Below are positions 8,733-17,903 of a stretch of DNA of 39,326 nucleotides, in pieces. The position numbers and the translations under genes were made by a program. The notes under the pieces were generated by a model. It was not told the DNA's origin. It ran no database searches and saw only the letters and a list, made by a program, of their open reading frames with translations. Position 1 is the first letter of the stretch; each line of letters starts with the position of its first letter. Source of the DNA: Pirellula sp. (lineage in GTDB: Bacteria > Planctomycetota > Planctomycetia > Pirellulales > Pirellulaceae); the NCBI GenBank assembly GCA_021300155.1, contig JAJTID010000114.1, positions 1-39,326 of the forward strand. The letters run 5' to 3'.

Positions 8733-11700
8733 ATGAAAATTTATCGAAGCCTTCGCAGTACTTTTTTGGCGACATTGCTAGCAACTACCACGATTGGTAG
8801 TGCATTGGGGGAGGGGAACCCCGATTTCGTGGGAATTCTGGCATCCATTACTGATCCAGCCAATGCGGCGGACCTCGGTCTGAGTCAGAATCAAGTCGAA
8901 AGATTAGTTTCTCTGATCAAGCAGCATGAGAGTAAAGCACTCGACTTTGCCAGCCAGTTACGAAATTTGCCCTCTGCGGAGAGACGAAAGAAAGAGCGGG
9001 AAAGCGTTCGAGAGATTGAGACCAAAGGATATGAGCTACTAAGTGAACAGCAGCGTGCAACAGCTGAAAAGTGGCGATTGCAAAAGTTGGGGCCGATGGC
9101 GTTGCTGGACAGTGAAACAGCGAGTCAATTAGGTGTTACGCCAGAGCAGGTTTCCAAGTTTGACAATATTTTAGAGGGGCGATCGGCTCTTGCGCGGTCC
9201 ATGGGCAGTCGCGAAAAGGCTGTTGAAGAGATTCAAAAGCGACTTGTTGAAGTACTGACAGACGAGCAAAAGAACAAATGGGTAGCATTGGTTGGGACGC
9301 CGATGGTGAAAGACCAATCGAGTGTGAATGTGGCGGCGAGCCCGTCTGATTCCAAGGCAGCGGCCTCAGGCCCCGACGCCGCGGGGTCTGCTGTACCGTC
9401 CGTTGCTGAGTTGCGGATGCGAGCACGAACGCAACCTTCGGGTTCCCAGGCCTCAGGTTCCCAAGATGGATTGTTGTTGAATTTTAACGCGACACCGTGG
9501 CCGGAAGTTTTGAAGTGGTTAGCTCGAGAAGCTGATTTGAGTCTGCAAATGGATTACTTGCCGACCGGAACGTTTACCTATTCCGATTCGAAGAGGTATA
9601 CGGTTGCAGAAGCGATGGACATTATGAATGGCATTCTGTTGACCAAGGGATACACGTTGATCAAAAAGCAACGCATCCTCACAACGCTTGATTTGGAAAG
9701 TGGTGAAACCCCTGAAGTCATGCGGCGACGAATTGCTGACATGGCTGAACTTGTTTCGTTTAGCGAGTTAGACCGTCGTGGTGAGTATGAATTGGTAAAG
9801 TGCTTGTTCTCGCTTGAGCGAACTAGCATCGAAGACATGGAGAAAGAGGTTGGTAAGTTACTTGGGCCCCAGGGGTCAGTGATTCCGATGGCTAGCGCTC
9901 AGCAGTTGCTGATCACGGAGACAGGTGGCAAGTTGCGCATCATTCGCGACACGATTGAACGCTCCGAGAATCCTCAAGGGAGTCGATCTGCGAAGATCGT
10001 TCGGCTGCCGCTAAAGTATGTCAGCGCAGAAGAAGTGATGGGCGTTGCACGAAATCTACTCAAGATAAAAGAAAATGAGTTTGTTGCGGACGATATTAGC
10101 ATTTCGACCGACACATTCGGATCGACTCTGTTTGCAACGGGTACCGTAGACAAGCTACAAAAACTGCAAGACATTGTGGCTGAGTTGGATAAGAAGCCGG
10201 ACGAATCGGGCACCAAGGCGAGTGCGGAGCAGCCATACATCAAGAGTCATTCGATCTTGGGCTCTGACCCGACGACAACAGAAGCCGTTTTGCAATCTGC
10301 ATTTGCAGGTCAGCCAAACATTAATATGGCTGTGGATCCCAAGACAAACAACATCATCTTCCGCGGCACCAAAGCGGATCATGATTTCTTGGACAAGATC
10401 ATTTCCGAACTGGCTGGCCAAACGAGCGATGTCGAGTTCATTCCTTTGGGGAATTCCGATCCGCAGATAGTATTGCAAACGCTAGAGAGACTTTACGGAA
10501 AAATTGCGAAAGACAAAGATCCTGCGACGATCAAAGGACCTATCTACTCGTTGGACCCAACCTCCAATCGGATGATGGTAAAAGGCACGACGCAAGAAGT
10601 TGAACAGATCAAGATCCTGATTGGCAAGCTAGAAGAATCCAGTCCCATTGCAGATAGCTTTGGTGACGGAATGCGAATGCTTCCGATGAAGGGCAAGGCT
10701 GCAGAGCGAGTGCTTGAGCAGGTACAGATGATGATTGAAGCGAGGAAGTCGCGGATCAAAGTTGTCATGCCCAAGAAAGCCGACGAGCCAGCGACCAAAG
10801 AAGCAGGAAGCAAAGAAGAGAGCAAGGCAACAACTTCGCCAAAGCAACCTGTCAAAGAGAACAATCCGATCGGTGCGGTATCGAGACCGTCGGAAGTTTT
10901 GACGGCCGCGTATTATCAAGAGGCCCAGCCTGAGTCGGGAAACGGAGAAGTTCGGATTTTTCAAGGACCAACAGGTCTTGTTATCGCTAGCGATGACCCA
11001 GAAGCGATGCGAGAATTCGACATGATGCTTCGCGAAGCGCAAAAGCAAATGGCACAAGCCCCTTCGGAACCGACTATTCGATATCTTGAACACATATCTG
11101 CTGCTGCTGCTGCCGAGTTGGTCAAGAGTGTGATTGCCGGTGAGCAAGCAACAGGTGGAGGTGGTGGCGGTTTGTTGGGTGATGTCGCTTCAAGTGTTCT
11201 GGGCGGAGGTGGAATGTTCGGTAGTTTGTTCGGAGGTGGTGGAGGATCGAGCGGCAGTGCTAGTTCCGGAGTCTCTGGAGCATCGACTGTCGGTTCTGTT
11301 GTTCTGACACCTGATGCTCGTTTGAATGCGCTGTGGGTCCAAGCAAACCCGATCGATGCGATGTTCGTCGAAGATCTATTGTCAGCGATTGATATTCCAG
11401 AGAGTCCTGCGGAGATTCGAACCCGTGGTGATACCCGGTTGATCTTTGTAAAGAACAATCCTGTTGCGGATATCGAAACCGTTGTGAAGTCAACGTTTGC
11501 AGCTTATATCGGCGGAGGCGCAGCGGGTGGGGCCGGAGGTGCACCAGGGGCACAGCGACAACCATCGCCAGAAGAGTTTATCAATGCCATGCGAGGAGCT
11601 ATAGGAGGTGGCCGTCGTGGAGGCGGAGCTGGCGGAAGTGCTCAATCCGAACTCAAAGAGCAAACAATGACGATCAGTTCGGACAAGAAGAACAATGTTT

Positions 11701-12206
11701 TGATTGTCGTCGGGCCAAAGCGTCTTCATGATGATGTGAAGGAACTTGTCGACTTGTTGGATCAAGCGGCAGAGGAAGACGAGCAAACAATTTCGACGAT
11801 TCAATTGGACGGAAGTGTCAATCCAACCTTGATCCAAAACACGATTGCGAACGTTTTTGGACCAAGCGTGAAGACTAGTTCTGCATCGACGCCACAAACG
11901 AATACAAATCAAACGAATCGAACGACGAATACCAATTCACCATTCGATCCGAATTCGTTCCGCAATCGAACCGGTGGTGCGAACCCGTTCGGTGGTTTTG
12001 GTGGCGGAGCGAATCCGTTTGGCGGCGGTGGATTTAATCCATTCGGTGGCGGTGGTGGCAATTTCGGTCGTCAAGGTGGCATGGGCACTGGTGGCGGTAA
12101 CCCATTTGGTGGTGGCAACACGGGCCGAGGTCAAGGGGGTGGCACTCGAGGGACAGGTGGCACGGGTGGCACAGGTGGCACTAGAGGTACAAGAGGAAAC
12201 CGATAG
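8733..12206 (+). CDS. GspD-like protein: multiple secretin N-domain repeats, no visible secretin barrel
   Basis: A 1157-residue exported protein opening a type II secretion-like operon. The signal peptide is at about 1-26. Residues about 35-200 are helical and charged, with LSEQQR and LTDEQK motifs like Spy/CpxP-type LTxxQ repeats. Residues about 246-320 resemble the N0/STN domain. From about 354 to 1040 there is a series of N1-type repeats, each with a strand-helix-strand-helix pattern and a core such as VDPKTNNIIFRG or LTPDARLNALWVQ, beginning near 354, 421, 504, 567, 645, 780, 901 and 1019. Gly-rich inserts interrupt three of them. The end (about 1045-1157) is Asn/Thr- then Gly-rich. The barrel signature of secretins (VPxLGDIPxxGxLF type) is absent, whereas in GspD it follows the N-domains. 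The protein may form a periplasmic ring and use a pore encoded elsewhere. The gene order supports the GspD-like role. Confidence 0.8.
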   Translation: MKIYRSLRSTFLATLLATTTIGSALGEGNPDFVGILASITDPANAADLGLSQNQVERLVSLIKQHESKALDFASQLRNLPSAERRKKERESVREIETKGYELLSEQQRATAEKWRLQKLGPMALLDSETASQLGVTPEQVSKFDNILEGRSALARSMGSREKAVEEIQKRLVEVLTDEQKNKWVALVGTPMVKDQSSVNVAASPSDSKAAASGPDAAGSAVPSVAELRMRARTQPSGSQASGSQDGLLLNFNATPWPEVLKWLAREADLSLQMDYLPTGTFTYSDSKRYTVAEAMDIMNGILLTKGYTLIKKQRILTTLDLESGETPEVMRRRIADMAELVSFSELDRRGEYELVKCLFSLERTSIEDMEKEVGKLLGPQGSVIPMASAQQLLITETGGKLRIIRDTIERSENPQGSRSAKIVRLPLKYVSAEEVMGVARNLLKIKENEFVADDISISTDTFGSTLFATGTVDKLQKLQDIVAELDKKPDESGTKASAEQPYIKSHSILGSDPTTTEAVLQSAFAGQPNINMAVDPKTNNIIFRGTKADHDFLDKIISELAGQTSDVEFIPLGNSDPQIVLQTLERLYGKIAKDKDPATIKGPIYSLDPTSNRMMVKGTTQEVEQIKILIGKLEESSPIADSFGDGMRMLPMKGKAAERVLEQVQMMIEARKSRIKVVMPKKADEPATKEAGSKEESKATTSPKQPVKENNPIGAVSRPSEVLTAAYYQEAQPESGNGEVRIFQGPTGLVIASDDPEAMREFDMMLREAQKQMAQAPSEPTIRYLEHISAAAAAELVKSVIAGEQATGGGGGGLLGDVASSVLGGGGMFGSLFGGGGGSSGSASSGVSGASTVGSVVLTPDARLNALWVQANPIDAMFVEDLLSAIDIPESPAEIRTRGDTRLIFVKNNPVADIETVVKSTFAAYIGGGAAGGAGGAPGAQRQPSPEEFINAMRGAIGGGRRGGGAGGSAQSELKEQTMTISSDKKNNVLIVVGPKRLHDDVKELVDLLDQAAEEDEQTISTIQLDGSVNPTLIQNTIANVFGPSVKTSSASTPQTNTNQTNRTTNTNSPFDPNSFRNRTGGANPFGGFGGGANPFGGGGFNPFGGGGGNFGRQGGMGTGGGNPFGGGNTGRGQGGGTRGTGGTGGTGGTRGTRGNR

Positions 12207-12208
12207 TC

Positions 12209-13909
12209 ATGATTACTGAAGCTGGTGAATTGCTTCTTCGCCGCGGTCTCATCACTGCAGAACAACTAGTGCAGTCCAGGGCGAATCTGAACGGCAATGG
12301 AATCCTCGAGAGCATTATCGAGTCGGGGTTTGCACGTGAAGAAGATGCGCTCAAAGCGATCGCCGAAGAGTTCGGACTCGACTACATTGATCTGCGCGAA
12401 ACGAATGTTGATCTGTCGTTGCTCGCGACCTTTCCCCAAAAGTTGATCTATCGACACAGTCTCTTCCCGATCAAGAAGGAAGGGGGGCAGTTGTTCGTTG
12501 CGACAAACAACCCGCTGGACCTTTATCCGATTGATGAAGCCGCCGCAGCGACAGGAATGCAGATCGTTCCGTTGGTTGCCGAGAAGGTAGAGATTGCAAA
12601 ACTTGTTAAGAAGCATTTGGGTGTTGGTAGCGAGACCATTGAAGGTCTGCTCGCCAACAAATCCGACGATGATGATATCGAATTGCTTGAGAAGATCGAA
12701 GCAGACGGCAGCGAACTAAGTGAACAGGCGCAAGAGGCATCTGTTGTTCGATTGGTCAACGAAGTGTTGGTGGAAGCGATCGATTCGAGGGCGAGCGACG
12801 TTCACATTGAATCACAAGGTAGCGGTCTCGTCATTCGTTATCGTATCGACGGTATCCTGCACAATCAGCCAGCTCCACCGGAAATCAATCGATTCCAAGC
12901 GGCGATCATCTCCCGTCTCAAGATTATGGCTCGGTTGAACATTGCCGAGAAGCGATTGCCTCAGGACGGTCGGATCAAATTGCGGGTGCATGGGCGTGAG
13001 ATCGACATTCGGTTGTCTGTCATTCCGATGATTCACGGCGAGAGTTTGGTCATGCGGATTCTTGATAAAGGATCGATGAAGTTCGACTTACGCAACCTCG
13101 GAATGGGTGAGGCAACGTACAAACTCTTCAGCGAGTTGATTCGATTACCGCACGGAATCATTCTAGTTACGGGACCGACAGGTTCTGGAAAAACAACGAC
13201 GTTGTATAGTTCCCTTTTGGAGATTCAGTCGCCGGAAGTAAAGATCATCACGACCGAGGACCCAGTCGAGTACCAGCTCGAGGGGATCAACCAGATTCAG
13301 GTCCATCCAAAGATTGGTTTGACATTCGCTGCTTCTTTGAGAAGTATTTTGCGGCACGACCCGGACGTAGTGCTCGTCGGTGAAATTCGGGATGCGGAGA
13401 CCGCCGAGAACGCCATCCAAGCTTCCTTGACAGGTCACACGGTTTTCAGCACGCTTCACACGAATGATGCCGCCGGTGCCTTCACTCGAATTGTCGATAT
13501 GGGGATCGAACCGTTCCTCGTAGCGAGCACGGTGGAAGGGATCATGGCGCAGCGACTTGTTCGGCGGCTATGTAAAGATTGCAAAGAAGCGTATGATCCC
13601 AATCCGGAAGATGTGCCAAAGGATTTCCCCTGGGAGAAGTTGGACGGCAGACCGTTGTATCGTGCCAAAGGCTGCCGATCGTGTCGCGGATTGGGCTATT
13701 CGGGACGATTTGGTATTTATGAGTTGTTAGCAACGACGGAGAACGTTCGTCAGTTAGCACATGACAGACGAAGTTCCTTTGAAATCAAGCAAGCGGCCTT
13801 GAAGGCGGGGATGTTGACTCTGCGCGACGATGCATTCCGTAAGGCGATGGAAGGAACGACGAGTTTGGATGAAGTGTTGCGAGCAACCAAAGGCGATCAC
13901 CTCGGATAA
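12209..13909 (+). CDS. gspE: Type II secretion / type IV pilus assembly ATPase
   Basis: The 566-residue cytoplasmic hexameric ATPase that powers pseudopilus assembly. Residues about 1-160 form the MshEN-like N-domain that contacts GspL/PilM-type proteins. The catalytic core has Walker A GPTGSGKTT at 322-330 (Lys328), an Asp box (ITTEDPVEY), Walker B PDVVLVGEIRD near 383-393 and a His box (GHTVFSTLHTNDA). A four-cysteine zinc site is complete: Cys455, Cys458, Cys489 and Cys492. Zinc-bearing forms are typical of GspE and PilB. All catalytic elements are intact. It starts 2 bases after the GspD-like stop and ends 6 bases before gspF. GspE and PilB are hard to separate by sequence alone; the G-H-I-J-K set downstream favours GspE. 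Confidence 0.95.
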   Translation: MITEAGELLLRRGLITAEQLVQSRANLNGNGILESIIESGFAREEDALKAIAEEFGLDYIDLRETNVDLSLLATFPQKLIYRHSLFPIKKEGGQLFVATNNPLDLYPIDEAAAATGMQIVPLVAEKVEIAKLVKKHLGVGSETIEGLLANKSDDDDIELLEKIEADGSELSEQAQEASVVRLVNEVLVEAIDSRASDVHIESQGSGLVIRYRIDGILHNQPAPPEINRFQAAIISRLKIMARLNIAEKRLPQDGRIKLRVHGREIDIRLSVIPMIHGESLVMRILDKGSMKFDLRNLGMGEATYKLFSELIRLPHGIILVTGPTGSGKTTTLYSSLLEIQSPEVKIITTEDPVEYQLEGINQIQVHPKIGLTFAASLRSILRHDPDVVLVGEIRDAETAENAIQASLTGHTVFSTLHTNDAAGAFTRIVDMGIEPFLVASTVEGIMAQRLVRRLCKDCKEAYDPNPEDVPKDFPWEKLDGRPLYRAKGCRSCRGLGYSGRFGIYELLATTENVRQLAHDRRSSFEIKQAALKAGMLTLRDDAFRKAMEGTTSLDEVLRATKGDHLG

Positions 13910-13915
13910 TCGAAA

Positions 13916-15118
13916 ATGCCTGACTTTGCATACGTAGCCCGTGACATGAAGGGCAAGTCCATCGCAGGGACAATCACTGCGAGCAACCAACGAGACGCAG
14001 CAGCGCAACTGGGATCGAAATCCCTATTTCCGATTTCGATTACGGTCAACAAAGGTTCGCAGGTTAAGAAGACTCGCGGCGTCGGTGGTGCTCAGATGGC
14101 GGGCTTCTACGAGCAGCTATCATCTCTACTTCGCAGCGGCGTTCCAATGATCCGAGCGTTGACGGTGCTTTCCACGCAGAGCGGTTCGAGCCGTACACTT
14201 CGCAACGCGATCTCTGAGATCAAAGCGAAGGTTGAAGAAGGGGAATCGCTAGGGGATGCGATGTCCCGATATCCGCGAATATTCAACTCCATGGGCGTCA
14301 ACATGGTAAAGGCGGGAAGCGAAGGTGGTTTCCTTGAAGACGCACTTGAACGAGTGGGTGCCTTCATTGAGCAGCAGGAAGAGATGAAGGGAAAGACGCT
14401 TGGAGCGTTGGCTTACCCTGTGTTTATTCTCTTCGTCGGCGTGACTGTTGTTACGATTTTGCTTGTCAAGTTCGTTCCGCAGTTCGATGTCATGTTTGCC
14501 CAGTTGCGAACCAAGGGCGGATTGCCACAATCGACAGAGCTGTTGTTAGCCATCAGTCGTTTTGTTCAAGGCTATTGGTGGTTCGCATTGGGGGTTGTGG
14601 CGGTTGTAGGATTCGCACTCAGTCAGTATGTGAAGACAGAAAAAGGAAAAAGAACGGCAGATCTGGTCAAAATCAAGACACCTTTGTTGGGATCGGTGTT
14701 CTTAAACTTAGCGGTTTCCAGGTTCTGTCGAGTTCTTGGGACACTGCTCAAAAACGGTGTTCCGTTGTTGAAATCGTTGGAGATCAGTCGCCAAGCGGCT
14801 GGCAATTTGATTCTTGCCGAAGCGGTAGAACAAGCCAGCGAGCAGATTTCAGCGGGGGAACGATTGGCAAAGCAGCTTGAGAAATCAGGCCACTTTCCCC
14901 AGACGGTCGTCGAGATGATGTCCATTGCGGAAGAATCCAATACACTCGATAATGTGCTGATTAGCATTTCAGACAACTTGGAAAAAACGACGTTTCGCCG
15001 ATTAGAAATCGTGGTTCGATTGCTCGAGCCCTTTATGTTGTTACTGTTAGCGGGCATGGTGATGTTCGTCGTATTGGCTCTGATGTTGCCGATCTTTAAC
15101 ATGTCGAATTCACTTTAA
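13916..15118 (+). CDS. gspF: Type II secretion inner-membrane platform protein
   Basis: A 400-residue polytopic inner-membrane protein on which the ATPase acts. It has the usual GspF/PilC plan: an N-terminal segment FAYVARDMKGKSIAGTI, then two repeated helical cytoplasmic domains, the first including QLSSLLRSGVPMIRAL and the second CRVLGTLLKNGVPLLKSLEIS. Three membrane segments are seen at about 168-190, 220-240 and 372-396. The length is typical. It starts 6 bases after gspE and lies 37 bases before gspG, fully within the operon. No anomaly is visible. Confidence 0.95.
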   Translation: MPDFAYVARDMKGKSIAGTITASNQRDAAAQLGSKSLFPISITVNKGSQVKKTRGVGGAQMAGFYEQLSSLLRSGVPMIRALTVLSTQSGSSRTLRNAISEIKAKVEEGESLGDAMSRYPRIFNSMGVNMVKAGSEGGFLEDALERVGAFIEQQEEMKGKTLGALAYPVFILFVGVTVVTILLVKFVPQFDVMFAQLRTKGGLPQSTELLLAISRFVQGYWWFALGVVAVVGFALSQYVKTEKGKRTADLVKIKTPLLGSVFLNLAVSRFCRVLGTLLKNGVPLLKSLEISRQAAGNLILAEAVEQASEQISAGERLAKQLEKSGHFPQTVVEMMSIAEESNTLDNVLISISDNLEKTTFRRLEIVVRLLEPFMLLLLAGMVMFVVLALMLPIFNMSNSL

Positions 15119-15155
15119 AATTCAAAACTCCAGACTACAAAAAGGAAACGCGATA

Positions 15156-15569
15156 ATGAAAAGAATGAAGATCAGAAGACAACGGTTGAACCGAGCAGCT
15201 TTTACGTTGATGGAAGTGATGCTGGTGCTTGTGATTATCGTTGTAATCGCTGGATTGGGGATCCGAACACTGGGTGGTTCATTTGAAAAGGCAAGAGTGA
15301 ATACTGCCAAAGCATCACTTTCGACACTGTCAAACTCCGTGAAGGAGTATCAGATCGAGATTGGCAACGGTAATCTTCCGCAATCTCTGGAGGCGCTGGT
15401 TTCACAGCCTAGTGACGTCGAGGCAGGGGCTTGGTTTGCCAAATTGGATAAGTTGCCTATGGATCCTTGGAACAAGCCATTTGAGTACGAAGTCACCGGA
15501 ACTACTTTTAAGATCAAGAGCAATGGACCAGATGGCGTCGCTGGAACAGCGGACGACATTTCGAATTAG
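15156..15569 (+). CDS. gspG: Major pseudopilin
   Basis: A 137-residue major pseudopilin, the main subunit of the periplasmic pseudopilus. A basic leader of about 15 residues precedes the prepilin signal AAFTLMEVMLVLVIIVVIAG, with Glu at position +5 after the presumed cut before Phe. Ala rather than Gly is at -1, which is tolerated but less usual. The C-terminal region DPWNKPFEYEV...GPDGVAGTADDI matches the calcium-binding loop of GspG. A good AAAGGA ribosome site lies before the ATG. The peptidase needed to process it (GspO/PilD) is not in the window and must be encoded elsewhere. Confidence 0.94.
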   Translation: MKRMKIRRQRLNRAAFTLMEVMLVLVIIVVIAGLGIRTLGGSFEKARVNTAKASLSTLSNSVKEYQIEIGNGNLPQSLEALVSQPSDVEAGAWFAKLDKLPMDPWNKPFEYEVTGTTFKIKSNGPDGVAGTADDISN

Positions 15570-15616
15570 TGGTTAAAGGAGTCTTCTGTTTCGAACGAAA
15601 GTAGTGAACCAGTCAG

Positions 15617-16327
15617 ATGGGAACTAAAAGTCTATTTTGGGAGCCATCTCACCGCTTTCGTTCTGCCGCCTTTAGGTCTGGCGTAACACTCATCGAGATC
15701 ATGTTGGTTTTGGCCATCTTGGTGGCCATTGCTGGTATCGTCGTTCCGACCTTCGATGGGATGATTGGAAGTCGACGCATTGTCAATTCATCGGAAGACT
15801 TAGCCAACGAGCTTTCAGAGGCACGCGTCACGGCGATGCGAACGGGGCAGGCGCAAGTTTTCAAAGCGACGATCCACGCTCGCGAGTATTCGATCACACC
15901 TTGGTTGGATGGCGGCGAGTCCATTAATGCGGGAGCTGGAGCGACGGTTGCGACAGGAGGAGCGATCGTTGAGACGGACGCTACCAACGGTGGTATGGTC
16001 GCTTCGGTTGCTGACGGTTCCGACAGTGTCAAGCAACTATCGGAAAATGTGCAGTTCTCTGCGATAGAGACTTTGGTGGATACTCGCAACGCAGCAGCGA
16101 TCGAGACCGAAGGTGGCGTTGTTCCAATGGCAGGTTCAGCGGGCGGAAGTGCGGATGGCCTCTCGTCGCCGATCCTGATTTATCCAGATGGTTCGTCGAC
16201 AACGGCGCAGATTGTGATTGTCGATGATCGCGGGCGACGGATGGTGATTCAATTGCGTGGGGTCGCTGGCCAAGTGTCCACGTTTCGAACAACACCGGAT
16301 ACGAGCGCATATGTTCCAGGTTCTTAG
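15617..16327 (+). CDS. gspH: Minor pseudopilin, GspH type
   Basis: A 236-residue protein with a class III leader: basic N-terminus, then SGVTLIEIMLVLAILVAIAG, with cleavage expected after Gly and Glu at +5. Downstream residues (SSEDLANELSEARVTAMRTGQ) follow the GspH/FimT pattern, where a long helix leads to a beta domain. It is longer than typical GspH (about 170) because of an Ala/Gly/Thr-rich middle region. The position between gspG and gspI is the canonical place for gspH. The ribosome site before the ATG is weak, so a slightly different start is possible, but the leader fits. Confidence 0.88.
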   Translation: MGTKSLFWEPSHRFRSAAFRSGVTLIEIMLVLAILVAIAGIVVPTFDGMIGSRRIVNSSEDLANELSEARVTAMRTGQAQVFKATIHAREYSITPWLDGGESINAGAGATVATGGAIVETDATNGGMVASVADGSDSVKQLSENVQFSAIETLVDTRNAAAIETEGGVVPMAGSAGGSADGLSSPILIYPDGSSTTAQIVIVDDRGRRMVIQLRGVAGQVSTFRTTPDTSAYVPGS

Positions 16328-16334
16328 GAGACGA

Positions 16335-16847
16335 ATGGTGAATCGCATCGATCGAGGGCGTTTTCGCACATGCAAGCGACGTGGACTTTCGTTGCTTGAA
16401 GTCGTTCTCGCATTAGCGATTCTGGCCATGACCGCAGCATTGCTCTCTCAACTCACACGTCAAGCGACCGACAATGCATTGGCATCGCAACGACAAGCGG
16501 ACGCGCAGATATTGTGCGAGTCCACGATGGCTGAGATATTGGCTGGTGCCATTCCGATGCAAAGTACTGATTGGACACCGATCCAGTTCTCGACTCGACC
16601 AGGAAACTGGCATTATCGACTCGAATCGTCCGCAACGGAGCGTCCGGACATGCTCGGTTTACGATTAGGTATCTCGGATGATCCGCAAAAGACGACAGGA
16701 CAGGTCGAGCTTTTCTACATTGTCCGTTGGGTGATCGATCCGAATCTTGGGCTCGATGTTTTACCAGAGCAAACAGATGCGGCGGGTACTGCTGGCGCGA
16801 CCGGAAGTACGACTGGCGGAGCCTCGACGGCAGGAGGATTGCAATGA
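16335..16847 (+). CDS. gspI: Minor pseudopilin, GspI type
   Basis: A 170-residue minor pseudopilin that helps start the pseudopilus with GspJ and GspK. The leader MVNRIDRGRFRTCKRRG is followed by LSLLEVVLALAILAMTAALL, with cleavage expected after Gly and Glu at +5. The ATG at 16335 is chosen for its TAGGAG ribosome site; earlier in-frame starts would overlap gspH needlessly. The body includes the ESTMAEILAG helix typical of GspI. The C-terminal 25 residues are a Gly/Thr/Ala-rich tail that is not part of the usual fold. The stop overlaps the gspJ start (ATGA). Confidence 0.88.
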   Translation: MVNRIDRGRFRTCKRRGLSLLEVVLALAILAMTAALLSQLTRQATDNALASQRQADAQILCESTMAEILAGAIPMQSTDWTPIQFSTRPGNWHYRLESSATERPDMLGLRLGISDDPQKTTGQVELFYIVRWVIDPNLGLDVLPEQTDAAGTAGATGSTTGGASTAGGLQ

Positions 16848-17896
16848 ATTGCACAACCCTCCGCTTCAATTCACATCGCGAGAAGCATACTCGAAATCGA
16901 TCTGGATTTACATTGTTGGAGTTAATGTTATCGTTGGCTTTGACAGCCGTGGTAACCGTTTTGATCGGTAGTTTGGTTCAAAACTATTTGATCAATCAAG
17001 CGGTGGGACGAGAACGGGTTCGGCAGGCGCAGTTGTCCCGTTCGATTTTAAACATGATCGCTGAAGACATTCGTACGACAGTACGCTATCAGCCATTTGA
17101 CACCAAGGGACTGACGGAATTGCTTTCCGGAGGTGGTGCAGCAGGAGGTGCTGGTGCTGGCGGTACACAACCTAGTGGAGCAGGTGGTGGGGCAGCCTCT
17201 GCGGGTGGTGCTCCACCTAGCGGTGGAGCCGGTGATACAACAGACATGGATACAGGAGTAGCTGCGTTACCACCTGGATTGTACGGAACGAGTACTTCCA
17301 TTGAGATTGATATCAGTCGTTTGCCTCGACCCGATGAATATTATGGCCAAGCGAGTGATCCGGTGACTGGCTCGCTCGGCGATTTGGCAACAGATATCAA
17401 GACTGTCGGCTATTATGTGCAGGCTTTGCGGACGGATGGAATTCAAGATCCTTTGGGGAGTCTTAAGCCGATCGATGGCACCAACTCAACATCCCAAGGG
17501 GTCGGAGGATTGGTCCGTCGTTCTGTCGATAGAGCGATCACACAATATGCATATCAGCAGTCGCAGTCCGATGCGTTGATGAGGACGGGGCAATTGTTGG
17601 CTCCCGAAGTAATCGCGATTGAGTTTCAGTACTTTGATGGAGCGATGTGGCAAACGGAATGGGATAGCAGCACGCAGGGGCTACCTCGCGTAGTGAAAAT
17701 TACGATCGCAGTGCAACGAGAATCGAATGCGAAGAAATCGCCAATGGAGCCGGGAGTGATGATCTCTTCGATCACTAGCACTATGCAGGCGGAATATGGA
17801 ATCGACATCTACTCAACCAATACAATCATTCCCGGCTCTCAACTTTTGATGGGGCCGCAATCCACGGATTCGGGGATGAGCTCGATGGGGCTCTAG
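16844..17896 (+). CDS. gspJ: Minor pseudopilin, GspJ type
   Basis: A 350-residue minor pseudopilin. The leader ends in RNRSG, followed by FTLLELMLSLALTAVVTVLI; cleavage after Gly with Glu at +5 is expected. The start at 16844 has a strong CAGGAGG ribosome site and overlaps the gspI stop by 4 bases, implying coupled translation. The C-terminal part (VIAIEFQYFDGAMWQTEWDSS, then LPRVVKITIAVQ) is the classic GspJ signature. It is longer than the usual 200 or so residues, owing partly to a Gly/Ala/Pro-rich insert at about 94-130. The next gene follows after 7 bases. Confidence 0.9.
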   Translation: MNCTTLRFNSHREKHTRNRSGFTLLELMLSLALTAVVTVLIGSLVQNYLINQAVGRERVRQAQLSRSILNMIAEDIRTTVRYQPFDTKGLTELLSGGGAAGGAGAGGTQPSGAGGGAASAGGAPPSGGAGDTTDMDTGVAALPPGLYGTSTSIEIDISRLPRPDEYYGQASDPVTGSLGDLATDIKTVGYYVQALRTDGIQDPLGSLKPIDGTNSTSQGVGGLVRRSVDRAITQYAYQQSQSDALMRTGQLLAPEVIAIEFQYFDGAMWQTEWDSSTQGLPRVVKITIAVQRESNAKKSPMEPGVMISSITSTMQAEYGIDIYSTNTIIPGSQLLMGPQSTDSGMSSMGL

Positions 17897-17903
17897 GAGA
17901 ATT

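Noticed and set aside
11436-12206. A secretin barrel at the end of the GspD-like protein
   Set aside because: Looked for the conserved barrel motif and amphipathic strands; only further N-type repeats and Gly/Asn-rich sequence are present.
16257-16334. Longer gspI start overlapping gspH
   Set aside because: It would overlap gspH by 70 bases and lengthen the prepilin leader; ATG 16335 has a good ribosome site.
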